The notes below the pieces were generated by a model. The model saw nothing but the letters and a program-made list of their open reading frames with translations, searched no databases and was not told where the DNA came from. This document shows positions 17,682 through 26,724 of a DNA stretch of 64,000 nt, piece after piece. The stretch lies in NCBI RefSeq assembly GCF_002093665.1, contig NZ_MRWE01000005.1:1-64000 (forward strand), written 5' to 3'. The DNA comes from Rouxiella badensis (GTDB lineage: Bacteria > Pseudomonadota > Gammaproteobacteria > Enterobacterales > Enterobacteriaceae). The position numbers and the translations under genes were made by a program. Each line of letters begins with the position of its first letter. The first letter of the stretch is position 1.

Positions 17682-18701
17682 TTAAGAAACCAACAGTTCG
17701 GAATAATAGCGTTCTGCTACGTCAGGATGCGAGCGTAAACGCCCTTTCAGGTAGTTCCAGCCAACGTCTCGCAACAGGGGATTCTGCGGGTCGCTTTCCG
17801 GGCCATTAGCTTGGGCTGCAAGCTCTGACGGCAACTGAAATACGGGCACCACGGCGTCGAGCTTCGCACCGAGGAAGAACGCCAGGGACAGCCTTTCCTT
17901 GCCGGCGGGCGGTGCAACCACACGGTGCACCGTGGCACGAAGATAACCGTTGGTTGCCAGCTCAAGCAGTTCGCCGATGTTAACGACAAAGGAACCTTCA
18001 ATCGGCAGTGCATCAACCCAACGCCCCTCTTCAACCTCAACCTGGAGTCCCTTTTGCTGATCCTGCAACAGGAAACTCAGGAAGCCAGAATCTTTGTGCG
18101 CGCCAACGCCCTGATTACTCTCATTTTCTCCACGGCCTGGATAGCGAATGAGCTTGATGTGCTCATTAGGTTTATCGCCGTACAGCGGGTCAAAAGAGTC
18201 CACGGGCAGCGAAAGAGACTCGGCAAAGGCGCGCAGAATTTTTAGCGACATCGCGGTCATGGCTTTTTGCCAGTTCAGCAGCAGCGGTTTTAACTCAGGC
18301 AAGGCTTCTGGCCACTGATTTGGCCCCTGAAGCCGAGACCACGCCGGTGAATGCTCTGTCTGCGGAATCGGCTGACGCTCTGCGCCAAGGTCAAACTGCT
18401 CGCGCCAGTCGGGTTGCCCTCGCGTGCGCTCTGAGGCTGCACGATTGTAGCCGCGAAAGTGTCGGGAATTGACCATTGCCACACGGTCTTTTTCGGCCTG
18501 TGGCAGCGCGAAAAAGTCTCGTGAAGTCCCCTGAACCTGCGACAACAGCGTCGGATCAACGCCGTGATTAATTAAATAAAAGAAGCCGACATCACGGGCA
18601 GCAACGCGCAGCTCTTTGAGGAATTCGGCACGGGTAGCGTCTGAACCGTCGAGTTTTGACAGGTCAATAATCGGAATTGAAGAAATCTTTGAATGAGACA
18701 T
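17682..18701 (-). CDS. 2-oxoglutarate/Fe(II)-dependent oxygenase, isopenicillin N synthase family
   Basis: Mononuclear iron dioxygenase of 339 residues. The iron-binding triad is His202 and Asp204 (GAHKDSGFLSF) with His259 (RATVHRVV), and Arg270-Leu-Ser272 binds the 2-oxoglutarate carboxylate. The N-terminal DIOX_N domain reads IPIIDLSKL...VGFFYLINHGV. Such bacterial proteins oxidise small molecules and the substrate here is unknown. It lies upstream of the MetQ-like gene on the same strand (143 bp away), perhaps linked to metabolism of the imported compound. Confidence 0.85.
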   Translation of the reverse strand: MSHSKISSIPIIDLSKLDGSDATRAEFLKELRVAARDVGFFYLINHGVDPTLLSQVQGTSRDFFALPQAEKDRVAMVNSRHFRGYNRAASERTRGQPDWREQFDLGAERQPIPQTEHSPAWSRLQGPNQWPEALPELKPLLLNWQKAMTAMSLKILRAFAESLSLPVDSFDPLYGDKPNEHIKLIRYPGRGENESNQGVGAHKDSGFLSFLLQDQQKGLQVEVEEGRWVDALPIEGSFVVNIGELLELATNGYLRATVHRVVAPPAGKERLSLAFFLGAKLDAVVPVFQLPSELAAQANGPESDPQNPLLRDVGWNYLKGRLRSHPDVAERYYSELLVS

Positions 18702-18987
18702 AACTGACCCCCTGGTGAATATAACTCAAGATTATCACTGCCAAACCGGCGGCCTAAAGGATTTAAAATGCATTACTTATGCAACATTTTTTGAGTTAGA
18801 GTGAGCTGACTTTTCCCCTTCCTTTTCACTATGCTGCCGTATGTTTCCGCTGGCGGAAAAACCACTGAACAACTTTAAGATAAACTCATGATTTCATCAC
18901 TTTTCGTTGATAACTCTATCAGGGTAAATCAGGAGTTCATCAGTAACTTCATGGATATCTCGACATTTATTGATTGCAGGTGATTGA
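18702..18987. other. Divergent promoter region with TTTCCGC-TG-GCGGAAA palindrome
   Basis: A 286-bp gap between divergent oxygenase and esterase genes. The only structure seen is the perfect palindrome TTTCCGC/GCGGAAA at 18844-18859 with a 2-bp centre, a possible operator. No small gene is supported. Confidence 0.4.
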
Positions 18988-19935
18988 ATGAACCGTCGTA
19001 ATTTTATTCTCGGAGCCAGCGCGGCTTTGCTTGCAGGATGTGTTAATGCCAAGGAACGGCCGCATAACACGCTAACCATTACCGATACAGAGACTCTGCT
19101 GCTTTGGCCGCAAACGCCACCGGGCGGCGGAGGTCCTTCCGGGCCGATGAAACGCGACAAGCGCGGGGCCATCAGCAATATCAGCCAGCCATATCTGACG
19201 GTTTATAGGCCGAAAAACCCTAACGGCGCTGCAATGCTTGTTGCCGCTGGCGGAGGTTATAAACGTATCGAAATGGAAACGGAGGCACACCCGGCGGCTC
19301 AGTGGCTCAGCGAAAGAGGTATTACCGCCTTTGTTTTAACCTATCGTCTGCCTCATGAAGGCTGGAACGTGGGGCCACTGGCCCCCTTGCAGGATGCACA
19401 GCGTGCGTTGCGCCTGATTCGTGCCAACGCGGAAAAAAAGGGTCTTAAAAAGAATCAGATTGGCGTGCTTGGCTTTTCGGCTGGCGGGCACCTGCTTGGG
19501 CTCGCCTCGGTTCGCGCCGATTTTCAGTCTTATCCGCCCCAGGACGCGACTGATAATCACAGCGCCAGGCCCGACATCAGCGCACTTATTTATCCGATAA
19601 TCACCCTCGAAGCGCCGTATGACCATACCTCAACGGCGCATATTCTGATTGGCAGAGACGCCGATGAGCAGGAGGCAGCGAAGTGGTCGGTGCAGACCTA
19701 CGTTAACCCACAGACCCCGCCGATGTTCCTGGTTCAGGCCAAGGATGACCCCGTCTCTAACCCAATGAACACCGTTATCATGCAGCAGGCCTGCGAAAAG
19801 GCGCACGTTCCCTGTGAACTGCACCCACTCGCCAGCGGTGGCCACGGTTTCGGGATGGGGAAACCGGGCTCACCGACCCAATTGTGGCCACACGAATTCC
19901 GTGACTGGCTAAAGCAGCGTGGCGAGTTAAGCTAG
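18988..19935 (+). CDS. Alpha/beta hydrolase lipoprotein, acetyl-xylan-esterase-like
   Basis: Esterase of 315 residues. The nucleophile is Ser164 in GFSAGGH, the acid probably Asp in VQAKDDPVS and the base His in ASGGHGFGMG. The N-terminus NRRNFILGASAALLAGC combines a twin-arginine-like motif with a lipobox (Cys18), so it is probably exported folded and lipid-anchored. The segment GGGGPSGP followed by YLTVYRPKNPNG is typical of BAXF/YtaP-like polysaccharide deacetylating esterases. AGGTG sits six bases before the start. It stands alone. Confidence 0.82.
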   Translation: MNRRNFILGASAALLAGCVNAKERPHNTLTITDTETLLLWPQTPPGGGGPSGPMKRDKRGAISNISQPYLTVYRPKNPNGAAMLVAAGGGYKRIEMETEAHPAAQWLSERGITAFVLTYRLPHEGWNVGPLAPLQDAQRALRLIRANAEKKGLKKNQIGVLGFSAGGHLLGLASVRADFQSYPPQDATDNHSARPDISALIYPIITLEAPYDHTSTAHILIGRDADEQEAAKWSVQTYVNPQTPPMFLVQAKDDPVSNPMNTVIMQQACEKAHVPCELHPLASGGHGFGMGKPGSPTQLWPHEFRDWLKQRGELS

Positions 19936-20019
19936 GGGTCCGCTTGGAAAACGGAATCTATCCTACGCTAAGGCTCTTTATTGCCCTGTAGGGGCCGAAG
20001 GTGTGAAACTCTCTGCGAC

Positions 20020-20931
20020 TTACTTTTGGTTCTTAACCAAGTAGTCGCTAAATACTTCTTCCATGTAATCCACAAAAACACGGACCTTCGGTGTCATCTG
20101 CCGCGTGCTGGGCCAGAGCATATGAAAAGTGGTTGTATGCGTCATATCATTATTCAGGATTGGCTCCACCTCACCTGTGGCGAGCGCGTCTTTTACCGAG
20201 TAATCAGGCAAACAGGCAATACCACGACCTTTTTTCACCCTATACAGCAGGACTTCAAGGCTGCTGCAAGTCAGTGTTAAAGGAACAGCCTGAATACCGC
20301 CTCGGGTTACAGCGTATTGAAGCGGCCACTGAGCAATTTTCCCTGAATTGGGATAGCGATAGTGCAGGCAGGAATGACCGAATAAGTCTTCTGGGCTGGT
20401 AGGCGTTCCTTGATGCTTGAAGTAATCTGGTGAGCCAACGATACACAATTGAAATGATCCGAGTCGACGGGATATTAGTCTTGAATCACTCAACTCACCG
20501 CCACGAATGACAACGTCCATTCCATCCTCGATGACATCAGACAATCTGTCGGAAAAATCAAGGTCCAGTTCTATCTGGGGGTAACGTTCCATGAATTGTG
20601 AAATCATGGGTAACATCAGCCCTCCCGCCAGCGGCAGACCGACGCGGAGCCTTCCGCGTGGCTGTTCTGTCATCGCTGACAGTTCATCCTCTGCGGCCTG
20701 GATTTCACCAAAAATACGATGACATCGTTCCAGAAAGACCTCACCTTCTGACGTCAGGCTAACCGAACGTGTACTTCGCTGGAAAAGTCGTACACCCAGA
20801 CGTTCTTCCAGCCTGGAAATGCTCTTGCTGACTGCTGACGATGAAATGCCTTTTACTCGCCCTGTCGCGATGAAACTCCTTGTCTGCGCTACATGTACAA
20901 ACACTTCAAGACCATTCATTTTTTCCATCAT
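20020..20931 (-). CDS. LysR-family transcriptional regulator (DmlR/PA0133-like)
   Basis: LysR protein of about 303 residues. The HTH includes SFIATGRVKGISSSAVSKSI and the effector-domain start is RGRLRVGLPLAGGLMLP. The opening MNGLEVFVHVAQTRSF is typical of the large DmlR-like subfamily. Several starts are possible (GTG 20940, ATG 20931, ATG 20928). It is divergent from a Gfo/Idh/MocA oxidoreductase, and a 26-bp perfect palindrome lies a few bases upstream of its start, so it probably controls that gene and itself. Confidence 0.87.
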   Translation of the reverse strand: MMEKMNGLEVFVHVAQTRSFIATGRVKGISSSAVSKSISRLEERLGVRLFQRSTRSVSLTSEGEVFLERCHRIFGEIQAAEDELSAMTEQPRGRLRVGLPLAGGLMLPMISQFMERYPQIELDLDFSDRLSDVIEDGMDVVIRGGELSDSRLISRRLGSFQLCIVGSPDYFKHQGTPTSPEDLFGHSCLHYRYPNSGKIAQWPLQYAVTRGGIQAVPLTLTCSSLEVLLYRVKKGRGIACLPDYSVKDALATGEVEPILNNDMTHTTTFHMLWPSTRQMTPKVRVFVDYMEEVFSDYLVKNQK

Positions 20932-20945
20932 TTCAAGCACCGAAT

Positions 20946-20971
20946 CATTAGTGACATAAATGTCACTAATG
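20946..20971. promoter_or_regulatory. 26-bp perfect palindrome, candidate LysR operator
   Basis: The arms CATTAGTGACAT and ATGTCACTAATG are exact inverted repeats around AA. It sits 6 bp from the LysR coding region and about 120 bp from the divergent oxidoreductase start. The perfection and position argue for an autorepression/activation site. Confidence 0.65.
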
Positions 20972-21088
20972 TTATGCCATTCATCCCGATTAATCCCGGA
21001 GGAATATCATCATATTATTGCCTCTATCCCAGGGGGCTGATTCTTATAGCCTGCCTGATATTCAAATAATCTGATAAAAGAAGGCAGT

Positions 21089-22174
21089 ATGAACAACAGT
21101 AAAATCCGCGTAGGTATTATTGGTACCGGTGGCTGGGCCAGATATGGTCACATTCCTGCACTCCAGTCGTTGAGTGATTTTGAGATTGTGGCACTCGCTG
21201 GTCGTAACAAAGAGAAAGTGGAAAAATATGCTGCACAGTTCAATATCAGCCAGGCTTACGGTAGCCCCGAGGCGTTACTGGCTAACCCCGACATAGACCT
21301 GATTGTTGTTCTGGCTCCGACACCTGAACATGGACGACTGGCAAAGGCAGTGATTGAAGCAGGAAAGGATGTCTACAGTGAGTGGCCCCTTTCCACCACC
21401 ACGACTGAGTCAGAAGAAATTCTGGCGATGGCAAGTGACAAAGGTGTCAAACATATTGTTGGGTTACAGCGCCGTTTCTCACCCAGTTCCCGATACTGGC
21501 ATGATCTGATTAAACAGGGTTATGTGGGTAAAATCCGCGCAGTGCGAATGTCCGTGGGCGTTGACGCCTTTGGCGAAGTCATGCCGGAGTTTGCAAAATG
21601 GGCAGTAGACGTAGGGAACTTTACTGAACTGTTATCCATCTATGGTGGTCATTTCCACGATATGCTTTTCAAGGGTGTGGGCTTCCCTCAACAGCTTTCG
21701 GCTGTCATTAAAAACCAGTTCCCGATCACAACGATTGCCGAAACAGGTGAGAAGATCCCCTATACCGGCCCTAACGAGGTCATGATCATAGGCTCTCTGG
21801 CAAATGATGCATTATTTTCTGTTCAGCTTGAAGGCGGACAGACACTACGTACAGGACTTCAGATTGACATCACCGGTACAGAAGGTGTTTTACGCATCAC
21901 GAATGCACGTGGATTCCAGAATGAAGATGACAACTTAATCCAGGGAATGCGCAATGGTGTCGAACAGTTTGTCGACCTCCCTGTCCCAGCTGAATATACC
22001 TATTTACCTGTATCTCATCTTGATGCCAGTTCACAGGACGTTGCTTATCTGTATTCAGCCTATGCCAGGGATAAATTATCTGAAACTAGCGAAGTGACAA
22101 CATTTGAAGATGCAGTGCGTCAACATCGGTTAATTGACCTGATCACAGAGTCTTCTGAGCGTTTCTTCAGGTAA
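21089..22174 (+). CDS. Gfo/Idh/MocA-family oxidoreductase
   Basis: NAD(P)-dependent sugar/polyol-type dehydrogenase of 361 residues. The Rossmann motif GIIGTGGWARYGH is at residues 9-21. The usual EKP motif, whose Lys contacts substrate and cofactor, reads EWP here (98-100). The C-terminal domain has GGHFHDMLFKG. The Lys-to-Trp change also occurs in Gal80-like members, some of which are sensors rather than enzymes, so catalytic activity is uncertain. Divergent from the LysR gene and followed by a terminator, so it is a single-gene target. Confidence 0.88.
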   Translation: MNNSKIRVGIIGTGGWARYGHIPALQSLSDFEIVALAGRNKEKVEKYAAQFNISQAYGSPEALLANPDIDLIVVLAPTPEHGRLAKAVIEAGKDVYSEWPLSTTTTESEEILAMASDKGVKHIVGLQRRFSPSSRYWHDLIKQGYVGKIRAVRMSVGVDAFGEVMPEFAKWAVDVGNFTELLSIYGGHFHDMLFKGVGFPQQLSAVIKNQFPITTIAETGEKIPYTGPNEVMIIGSLANDALFSVQLEGGQTLRTGLQIDITGTEGVLRITNARGFQNEDDNLIQGMRNGVEQFVDLPVPAEYTYLPVSHLDASSQDVAYLYSAYARDKLSETSEVTTFEDAVRQHRLIDLITESSERFFR

Positions 22175-22194
22175 CAGAGAAAAGCATGCCGCTT

Positions 22195-22220
22195 GCCTGA
22201 TTCATTTCAATGAATCAGGC
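22195..22220 (+). terminator. Terminator after the Gfo/Idh/MocA gene
   Basis: GCCTGATTCATT pairs with AATGAATCAGGC around TC, followed by TAAATAAAT. A 12-bp stem with a weak T-rich tail. Confidence 0.65.
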
Positions 22221-22272
22221 TAAATAAATCCGGGGGCGTTCGCTGGCAGCAACCGAGCCAATGATATGCTCC

Positions 22273-23472
22273 TTAATAATTCGTTGTGCTCTTAGGATGG
22301 GAAAGAAAGATGCTCAGGCCCGCTATCAAGGCCAATACGCCGCCAAGAATAAAAGCGGCGTAGGTTCCCTGAGTATCCGCCAAAAAGCCGCCGAAGAATG
22401 CCCCGCAGGCCAGAGCCAGCTGAAATACGCATACCAGCAGCGCAGAACCACCTTCGAATAATTCAGGGGCGGCCTGATAGATCCAGATATTCAGACAAAT
22501 AGGCAGTGCACCAAACGCCAGTCCCCAAATAACGATAAGTACTGACGCTAATACCTGATTGCTGCTCAGCTGAGAGGCGATTAATACACAAACCCCAATG
22601 AACAGAATATTGGTTAAAAAGGCATAGCGGACGCCAAATTTGCGCACGGTGAATTCCGTGAGAAACGTGCCGATAAATCCGGCGATACCGTATCCCATCA
22701 GTAATAGAGAGATGGACGACGAGGAAAAATGCATTTGGAAACGCAGCCACGGCTCAAGGTAGGTATAGGCTGAATACTGCGCCGAGGCCATGAAAATTCC
22801 AATAATCAATCCTCGCCGAACGCCCTTCATTTTTGCGGCAGACAGCATAGCGCTCAGGCCTATCGAATTCCCCGCAGGCAATAAAGGCAAGGCTATCCAC
22901 TGGTAAATAAATATCGCCACGGCCAATAGGGTATTCAGCGTAAAGGCCATCCGCCAGCCGTAAAGCTCACCCATATAGGCACTCGCGGGAACCCCAGCGA
23001 CGGTCCCTAACGCCACTCCGGCACTAATCAGCGAAATCGCTCGCGCACTTTGCGCCTCTGAAACTAATCTTTTACCCGCAGGGATAGAAAAAGACCAGAA
23101 GCCACCGGCAGCAAATCCAAGAATAATTCGCCCCAATAAAAGCGTAGATAAATCGGTAGCGAACATCGCAATGGCGTTCGACAGTATCACTGAAACGGAA
23201 AGGATCAGCAGTAAAGTGCGACGATTTAATCGCCGTGAAAATAGCATCAACAGCGGTGCGGCAAAGGCGGCGATGAGTCCAGGCAGCATTACGGTCCATC
23301 CCGCCTGCCCTTCGCTAACGTTGAGCGCTTTGGCGATCGGCGACAATAGCCCAATCGGTAAGAATTCAGAATTGATTAACACAAAAGTTCCGCACGCTAA
23401 TGACAAGACGGCGGACCAGCGTTGCAGGGAGGACATTTGTCGCTCAGAACTCAGCGTTGTGCATTGAGACAT
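22273..23472 (-). CDS. MFS transporter, DHA1 (AraJ/SotB/YdhP-like)
   Basis: Twelve-span proton-linked exporter of 399 residues from ATG 23472, chosen for GAGGGAAT just upstream. Motif A-like loop RRLNRRTLLL, and the family segment GRIILGFAAGGFWSF followed by GVALGTVAGVPASAYMG are seen, typical of sugar/drug efflux DHA1 members. The substrate is not predictable. It stands alone between the Gfo/Idh/MocA terminator and a 220-bp gap. Confidence 0.87.
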   Translation of the reverse strand: MSQCTTLSSERQMSSLQRWSAVLSLACGTFVLINSEFLPIGLLSPIAKALNVSEGQAGWTVMLPGLIAAFAAPLLMLFSRRLNRRTLLLILSVSVILSNAIAMFATDLSTLLLGRIILGFAAGGFWSFSIPAGKRLVSEAQSARAISLISAGVALGTVAGVPASAYMGELYGWRMAFTLNTLLAVAIFIYQWIALPLLPAGNSIGLSAMLSAAKMKGVRRGLIIGIFMASAQYSAYTYLEPWLRFQMHFSSSSISLLLMGYGIAGFIGTFLTEFTVRKFGVRYAFLTNILFIGVCVLIASQLSSNQVLASVLIVIWGLAFGALPICLNIWIYQAAPELFEGGSALLVCVFQLALACGAFFGGFLADTQGTYAAFILGGVLALIAGLSIFLSHPKSTTNY

Positions 23473-23692
23473 TTTTATTCCCTCAGTTTTGCTCGATATA
23501 GAACAAAATCTGAGACAATGCGTCAACTATTTTTATAATAATCATTAAGTTAATAACATATTGGTCTTAAGTTATCACAATTTGTGCATTACCAAACTGA
23601 CCTGCACAGCGCCTGCGACGTCAGAGCTGGAGGTCAGGTTCATTAAAACTCCTTTAAGTATGTTGTAACTAATATAACTGCTACCTATCGGT

Positions 23693-24394
23693 TCATGGCA
23701 TTAAATTCAGCCAATGAATAATTTCGTCGCAAAGCGCTGCGGGTTGCTCAAGGGGGATCATATGACCACAGTTTTCGATCACGCGAAGCTCTGCCCCGGG
23801 GATATGGGTTTGCAGCTCGGTTGACTCTTCCAGACTGCGCATACGGTCATTTCGCGCCGCGATAACCAGCGTTGGGCAGTGGATTTGCGAAAGCCTGTCG
23901 GTATCACTGCTGCGGTCCAGGCGCGACTGACGAACAAAGACCTCATAGCCAAGGCGCTGCCCCATCCCCTTCAGGCGCTGCAAAAGCTCAGGGTCCTTGC
24001 TGCGGTCAACGTGGAGCGAATAGCCCAGCGAGAGATGACTTAATCCGTTGTAGGAATGTGCCGTGACCGCGTCGGCAGCGCTGGCCTTTGTGCGCTGCTG
24101 CAACGCCGAGTCCGCTCGACTTGAGGTAGCAACCAGAATCAACGCCGTGACACGTTCAGGAATGCGTTGCTGTATCTTGCGCGCAATGTAACCGCCCATC
24201 GAAAAGCCCAACAGAACAAAATTTTGCGGACAGGTTTCGATGATGCGTTCGGCCATCTCATCCATCGTTTGGCCGCTGTCTAGCTGGGCAAAAGTCAGCG
24301 CCGCCCCCTGCGCTTTTAAAGGTTCAACGACGTCATCCCACAGGCGGTCATCGGTCATATAACCTGGGATCAAAACGATATTCCCTAAAGACAT
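23693..24394 (-). CDS. Alpha/beta-hydrolase
   Basis: Cytoplasmic hydrolase of 233 residues. Nucleophile Ser65 in LLGFSMGGYIA, catalytic acid Asp in AARNDRM and His in ENCGHMIPLEQP make a complete triad. No signal peptide. It lies 51 bp downstream of an AraC regulator on the same strand and may be co-transcribed with it. Its substrate is unknown; the fold is that of small-ester hydrolases. Confidence 0.82.
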   Translation of the reverse strand: MSLGNIVLIPGYMTDDRLWDDVVEPLKAQGAALTFAQLDSGQTMDEMAERIIETCPQNFVLLGFSMGGYIARKIQQRIPERVTALILVATSSRADSALQQRTKASAADAVTAHSYNGLSHLSLGYSLHVDRSKDPELLQRLKGMGQRLGYEVFVRQSRLDRSSDTDRLSQIHCPTLVIAARNDRMRSLEESTELQTHIPGAELRVIENCGHMIPLEQPAALCDEIIHWLNLMP

Positions 24395-24445
24395 CGGCGA
24401 TTTCTTCCTTGTGCAGTCATTACAATTAACAATATTTTGGAAACA

Positions 24446-25294
24446 TCACGCCATATTTTCAGACAGCGAGAAACCACGAATAGGTAAATCGGGGCTGTTG
24501 GCGCAGTCGGAAAGATAGCGCGCTGGCGGTTTCCCCTGCGCCTTGCGGAACATGGTCACAAAACTGCTGGCACTTTCGTAGCCTAAGTCGAGTGCGACGG
24601 TTTGCACGCTCGCCCCGCCTGAGAGTTTCTGTAGTGCGAGGATAACATGCAGCTGTTTACGCCAACGGTGAACGCTGACGCCAACCTGGTTAACAAAAGT
24701 GCGGCTCAAACTACGCTCGCTCATGCCGATACGCCCAGCCCATTCGGCCAACGTCGATTTGTCGGCGGGGTCTTGCAACATGCCGTCGGTCAGTTGTCGC
24801 AGACGATTGTCTCGCGGCAGCGGCAGATAAAGGTCTTCCACTTCGGCCACCGTTAGCTGATCAAGCAACACGTTGATTATCTTACCTTCGGGTCCCTGCT
24901 CATCGTAAAGCAGCGGGAAGTGCGCGGCGTGCAGCAGGAGTTCTCGCAGTAGCGGCGTCACCGACAAGGTACAGCAGGAGGTCGGTAACGAAAGATTGGC
25001 GTCGGGTTCAACAAACAGGCTATAGCACTGATTCACGCCCGTTCCGCGTGCAGAGTGCATTAATCCGCTCGGGATCCATACCGCACACTGCGGAGGCACG
25101 ACCCAAACACCCTGCTCCAGCTCACAGCTGATGATACCTTCGAGCGTATAAATCAGCTGTGCCTTACGGTGGCAATGCATGGCTTTTTCCCATGAACCGT
25201 TGGTGCGCGAAGCACCTACCGCAATCACCGGCCTCTCAATATCGTCGATAGCAACACGATTACAATCGCCGGGATGGCATTGAATAATTGGCAT
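24446..25294 (-). CDS. AraC-family regulator with cupin domain, NimR-like
   Basis: AraC regulator of 282 residues. The N-terminal cupin sensor includes HCHRKAQLIYTLEG and VVPPQCAVWIPSGLMHS, which matches the NimR (YeaM) type. The C-terminal double HTH includes RIGMSERSLSRTFVNQVG and ALDLGYESASSFVTMFRKAQG. NimR in E. coli controls the 2-nitroimidazole exporter NimT; here the neighbours are a hydrolase and an MFS pump, so a similar efflux or detoxification role is plausible. Confidence 0.87.
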   Translation of the reverse strand: MPIIQCHPGDCNRVAIDDIERPVIAVGASRTNGSWEKAMHCHRKAQLIYTLEGIISCELEQGVWVVPPQCAVWIPSGLMHSARGTGVNQCYSLFVEPDANLSLPTSCCTLSVTPLLRELLLHAAHFPLLYDEQGPEGKIINVLLDQLTVAEVEDLYLPLPRDNRLRQLTDGMLQDPADKSTLAEWAGRIGMSERSLSRTFVNQVGVSVHRWRKQLHVILALQKLSGGASVQTVALDLGYESASSFVTMFRKAQGKPPARYLSDCANSPDLPIRGFSLSENMA

Positions 25295-25410
25295 CGTTTA
25301 TTAAAACTCCGTTAAGATTTGGCCGATTTGATAAATAATATGGCTGAATTGCGCATTGTAGTCCAGCGTTCGGAGTGGCTAAATGGCTACCTTAACGGGG
25401 GAATCAAAAT

Positions 25411-25947
25411 ATGTATCACGAAAGTATTGTCAGTGAACTGTTGGATTGGATTGAACATAACTTGGATCAGTCCTTAACATTAGACACCATTGCCGCGAAA
25501 TCGGGCTACTCAAAATGGCACCTGCAACGCCTGTTTAAAAGTTTTACCGGCCAGACACTCGGGACTTATACACGACAACGTCGTCTGACGATGGCCGCGA
25601 CCGAACTGCGTCTGACGCAAAACTCTGTATTACGCATTGCCGATAAGTATCAGTTTGATTCTCAGCAGACGTTTACCCGCACGTTTAAAAAGCAGTTTAA
25701 AACAACACCTGCGGTTTATCGTCGTCTGGATCATTGGCCGAGCTATGGTATGTGTCCGAAGATTGAGCTGGAAGCCGCGCATGAGCAACCCAGTATACAG
25801 CCTGTTGCCGTGAGCGAGCCGGAGAAGGAAAAACCGGAGTTAGAATGGATGGGGCTAAAGAGCAGTACGCCGAGTTACCACTGTCAAAAAACCGTCTGGA
25901 CCCACTGGAAACCGTGCAGTGACGGCGTAAGTTCAAAATCTTGCTAA
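25411..25947 (+). CDS. RamA/SoxS/Rob-type AraC regulator with C-terminal extension
   Basis: XylS/AraC DNA-binding protein of 178 residues. The first 105 residues are a MarA/SoxS-like double HTH: LDTIAAKSGYSKWHLQRLF and then SVLRIADKYQFDSQQTFTRT. MarA-type proteins are about 110-130 residues and Rob about 290, so this one is intermediate, with an acidic, Cys-containing tail (CQK...CSDG...SKSC) of unknown use. GGGGGA lies before the start. Such regulators activate multidrug efflux and porin genes. A perfect terminator follows. Confidence 0.85.
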   Translation: MYHESIVSELLDWIEHNLDQSLTLDTIAAKSGYSKWHLQRLFKSFTGQTLGTYTRQRRLTMAATELRLTQNSVLRIADKYQFDSQQTFTRTFKKQFKTTPAVYRRLDHWPSYGMCPKIELEAAHEQPSIQPVAVSEPEKEKPELEWMGLKSSTPSYHCQKTVWTHWKPCSDGVSSKSC

Positions 25948-25986
25948 TTTAAGATGGGGAGAAAATTGCTTTCTCCCCATCTTAAA
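25948..25986. terminator. Bidirectional terminator between convergent genes
   Basis: A 17-bp perfect stem (TTTAAGATGGGGAGAAA, 25948-25964, with its complement at 25970-25986) and loop ATTGC, with T/A-rich ends in both directions. It serves both the AraC gene and the small lipoprotein gene. Confidence 0.9.
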
Positions 25987-25989
25987 TAT

Positions 25990-26211
25990 TTATTGTTTAA
26001 TCTTAGAGAACAGACTCCCTACCATTGAGATACGATCGCGTTCTATGGCGGTGTCCTGCATGCATTTAGCAAAAGAATTCGTTCCCGACTGGAAGCCATA
26101 CTGCGAGCAACGCTCTCTGTCCTGCTGTAACTGCACATTATGCACTCCACAACCTGATAACAAAGTCACTGCCGCTAAAACGGCTGTCATAACGATGTAA
26201 GTCGCCTTCAT
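25990..26211 (-). CDS. Small lipoprotein of unknown function (73 aa)
   Basis: A short secreted protein. The signal peptide ends LLSGC with lipid-modified Cys21, then VHNVQLQQDRERCSQYGFQSG and FAKCMQDTAIERDR. Two Cys residues after the lipid Cys could form a disulfide. GGAAAGAGA precedes ATG 26211. Similar small lipoproteins are widespread in Enterobacterales, but I cannot assign a name. The region upstream is repeat copy C. Confidence 0.75.
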   Translation of the reverse strand: MKATYIVMTAVLAAVTLLSGCGVHNVQLQQDRERCSQYGFQSGTNSFAKCMQDTAIERDRISMVGSLFSKIKQ

Positions 26212-26359
26212 TTTCTCTTTCCGTCTTCGATGATTTTTTTAGGAAAAACAAGCGCAGAAAATCAGAGGGTTAACTGGAGATTATTCCGCTAAATCCGCGC
26301 TTGTTTTAATGATATAAAGATATAGAGGGGATGGGGCCGATACTATCTGACAAGTACGG

Positions 26360-26724
26360 AACTGGGGGCGTCTGCCCTCGACCTGCTTTTAAGGTCAAGA
26401 TCTGGGTTTAGGTCTTTTAGGTCAAAGGCAGGTGCTTCGCACGTGGCGTAGGCCGCGCCGCTTCGCGATTCCCTGCCTCGGTGACGAGACAAACGCGTCT
26501 CGTCACGCTTCACCCGTCACAGTCCCGATTCCGCCAACAGTCCTCTTAAACAAAAACCGGCAACCTTGAGGTCAAATCCACGCTCGGTTTAACGACGGGA
26601 GAAAGACGTATTTGGCTTTCGAGCAAAGTGAAGGGACCGCATTGACGTTAACCTTAAAAGCTGGGCAGGCCAGCAGCCAGCCTCCCACCCTTGACCCAAA
26701 AAAAACATTTGCAATCAAAAGCCC
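26360..26724. repeat. Intergenic mosaic repeat, copy C
   Basis: Copy C, about 365 bp, with the CTTTTAAGGTC module at both ends in inverted orientation (26385-26395 and 26651-26660), giving terminal inverted repeats. The core AGGTCAAAGGCAGGTGC is at 26419-26448. A perfect hairpin GTGACGAGAC/GTCTCGTCAC spans 26481-26506. A 62-bp block (26522-26583) matches copy D in inverse orientation with four mismatches. The right end TTGACCC...ACATTTGCAATC reaches the stop codon of the amino-acid-binding protein gene. Confidence 0.82.

Noticed and set aside
24446-25294. Assigning the AraC gene firmly as nimR
   Set aside because: The cupin and HTH motifs fit, but the usual nimT exporter is not adjacent, so the symbol was left empty.
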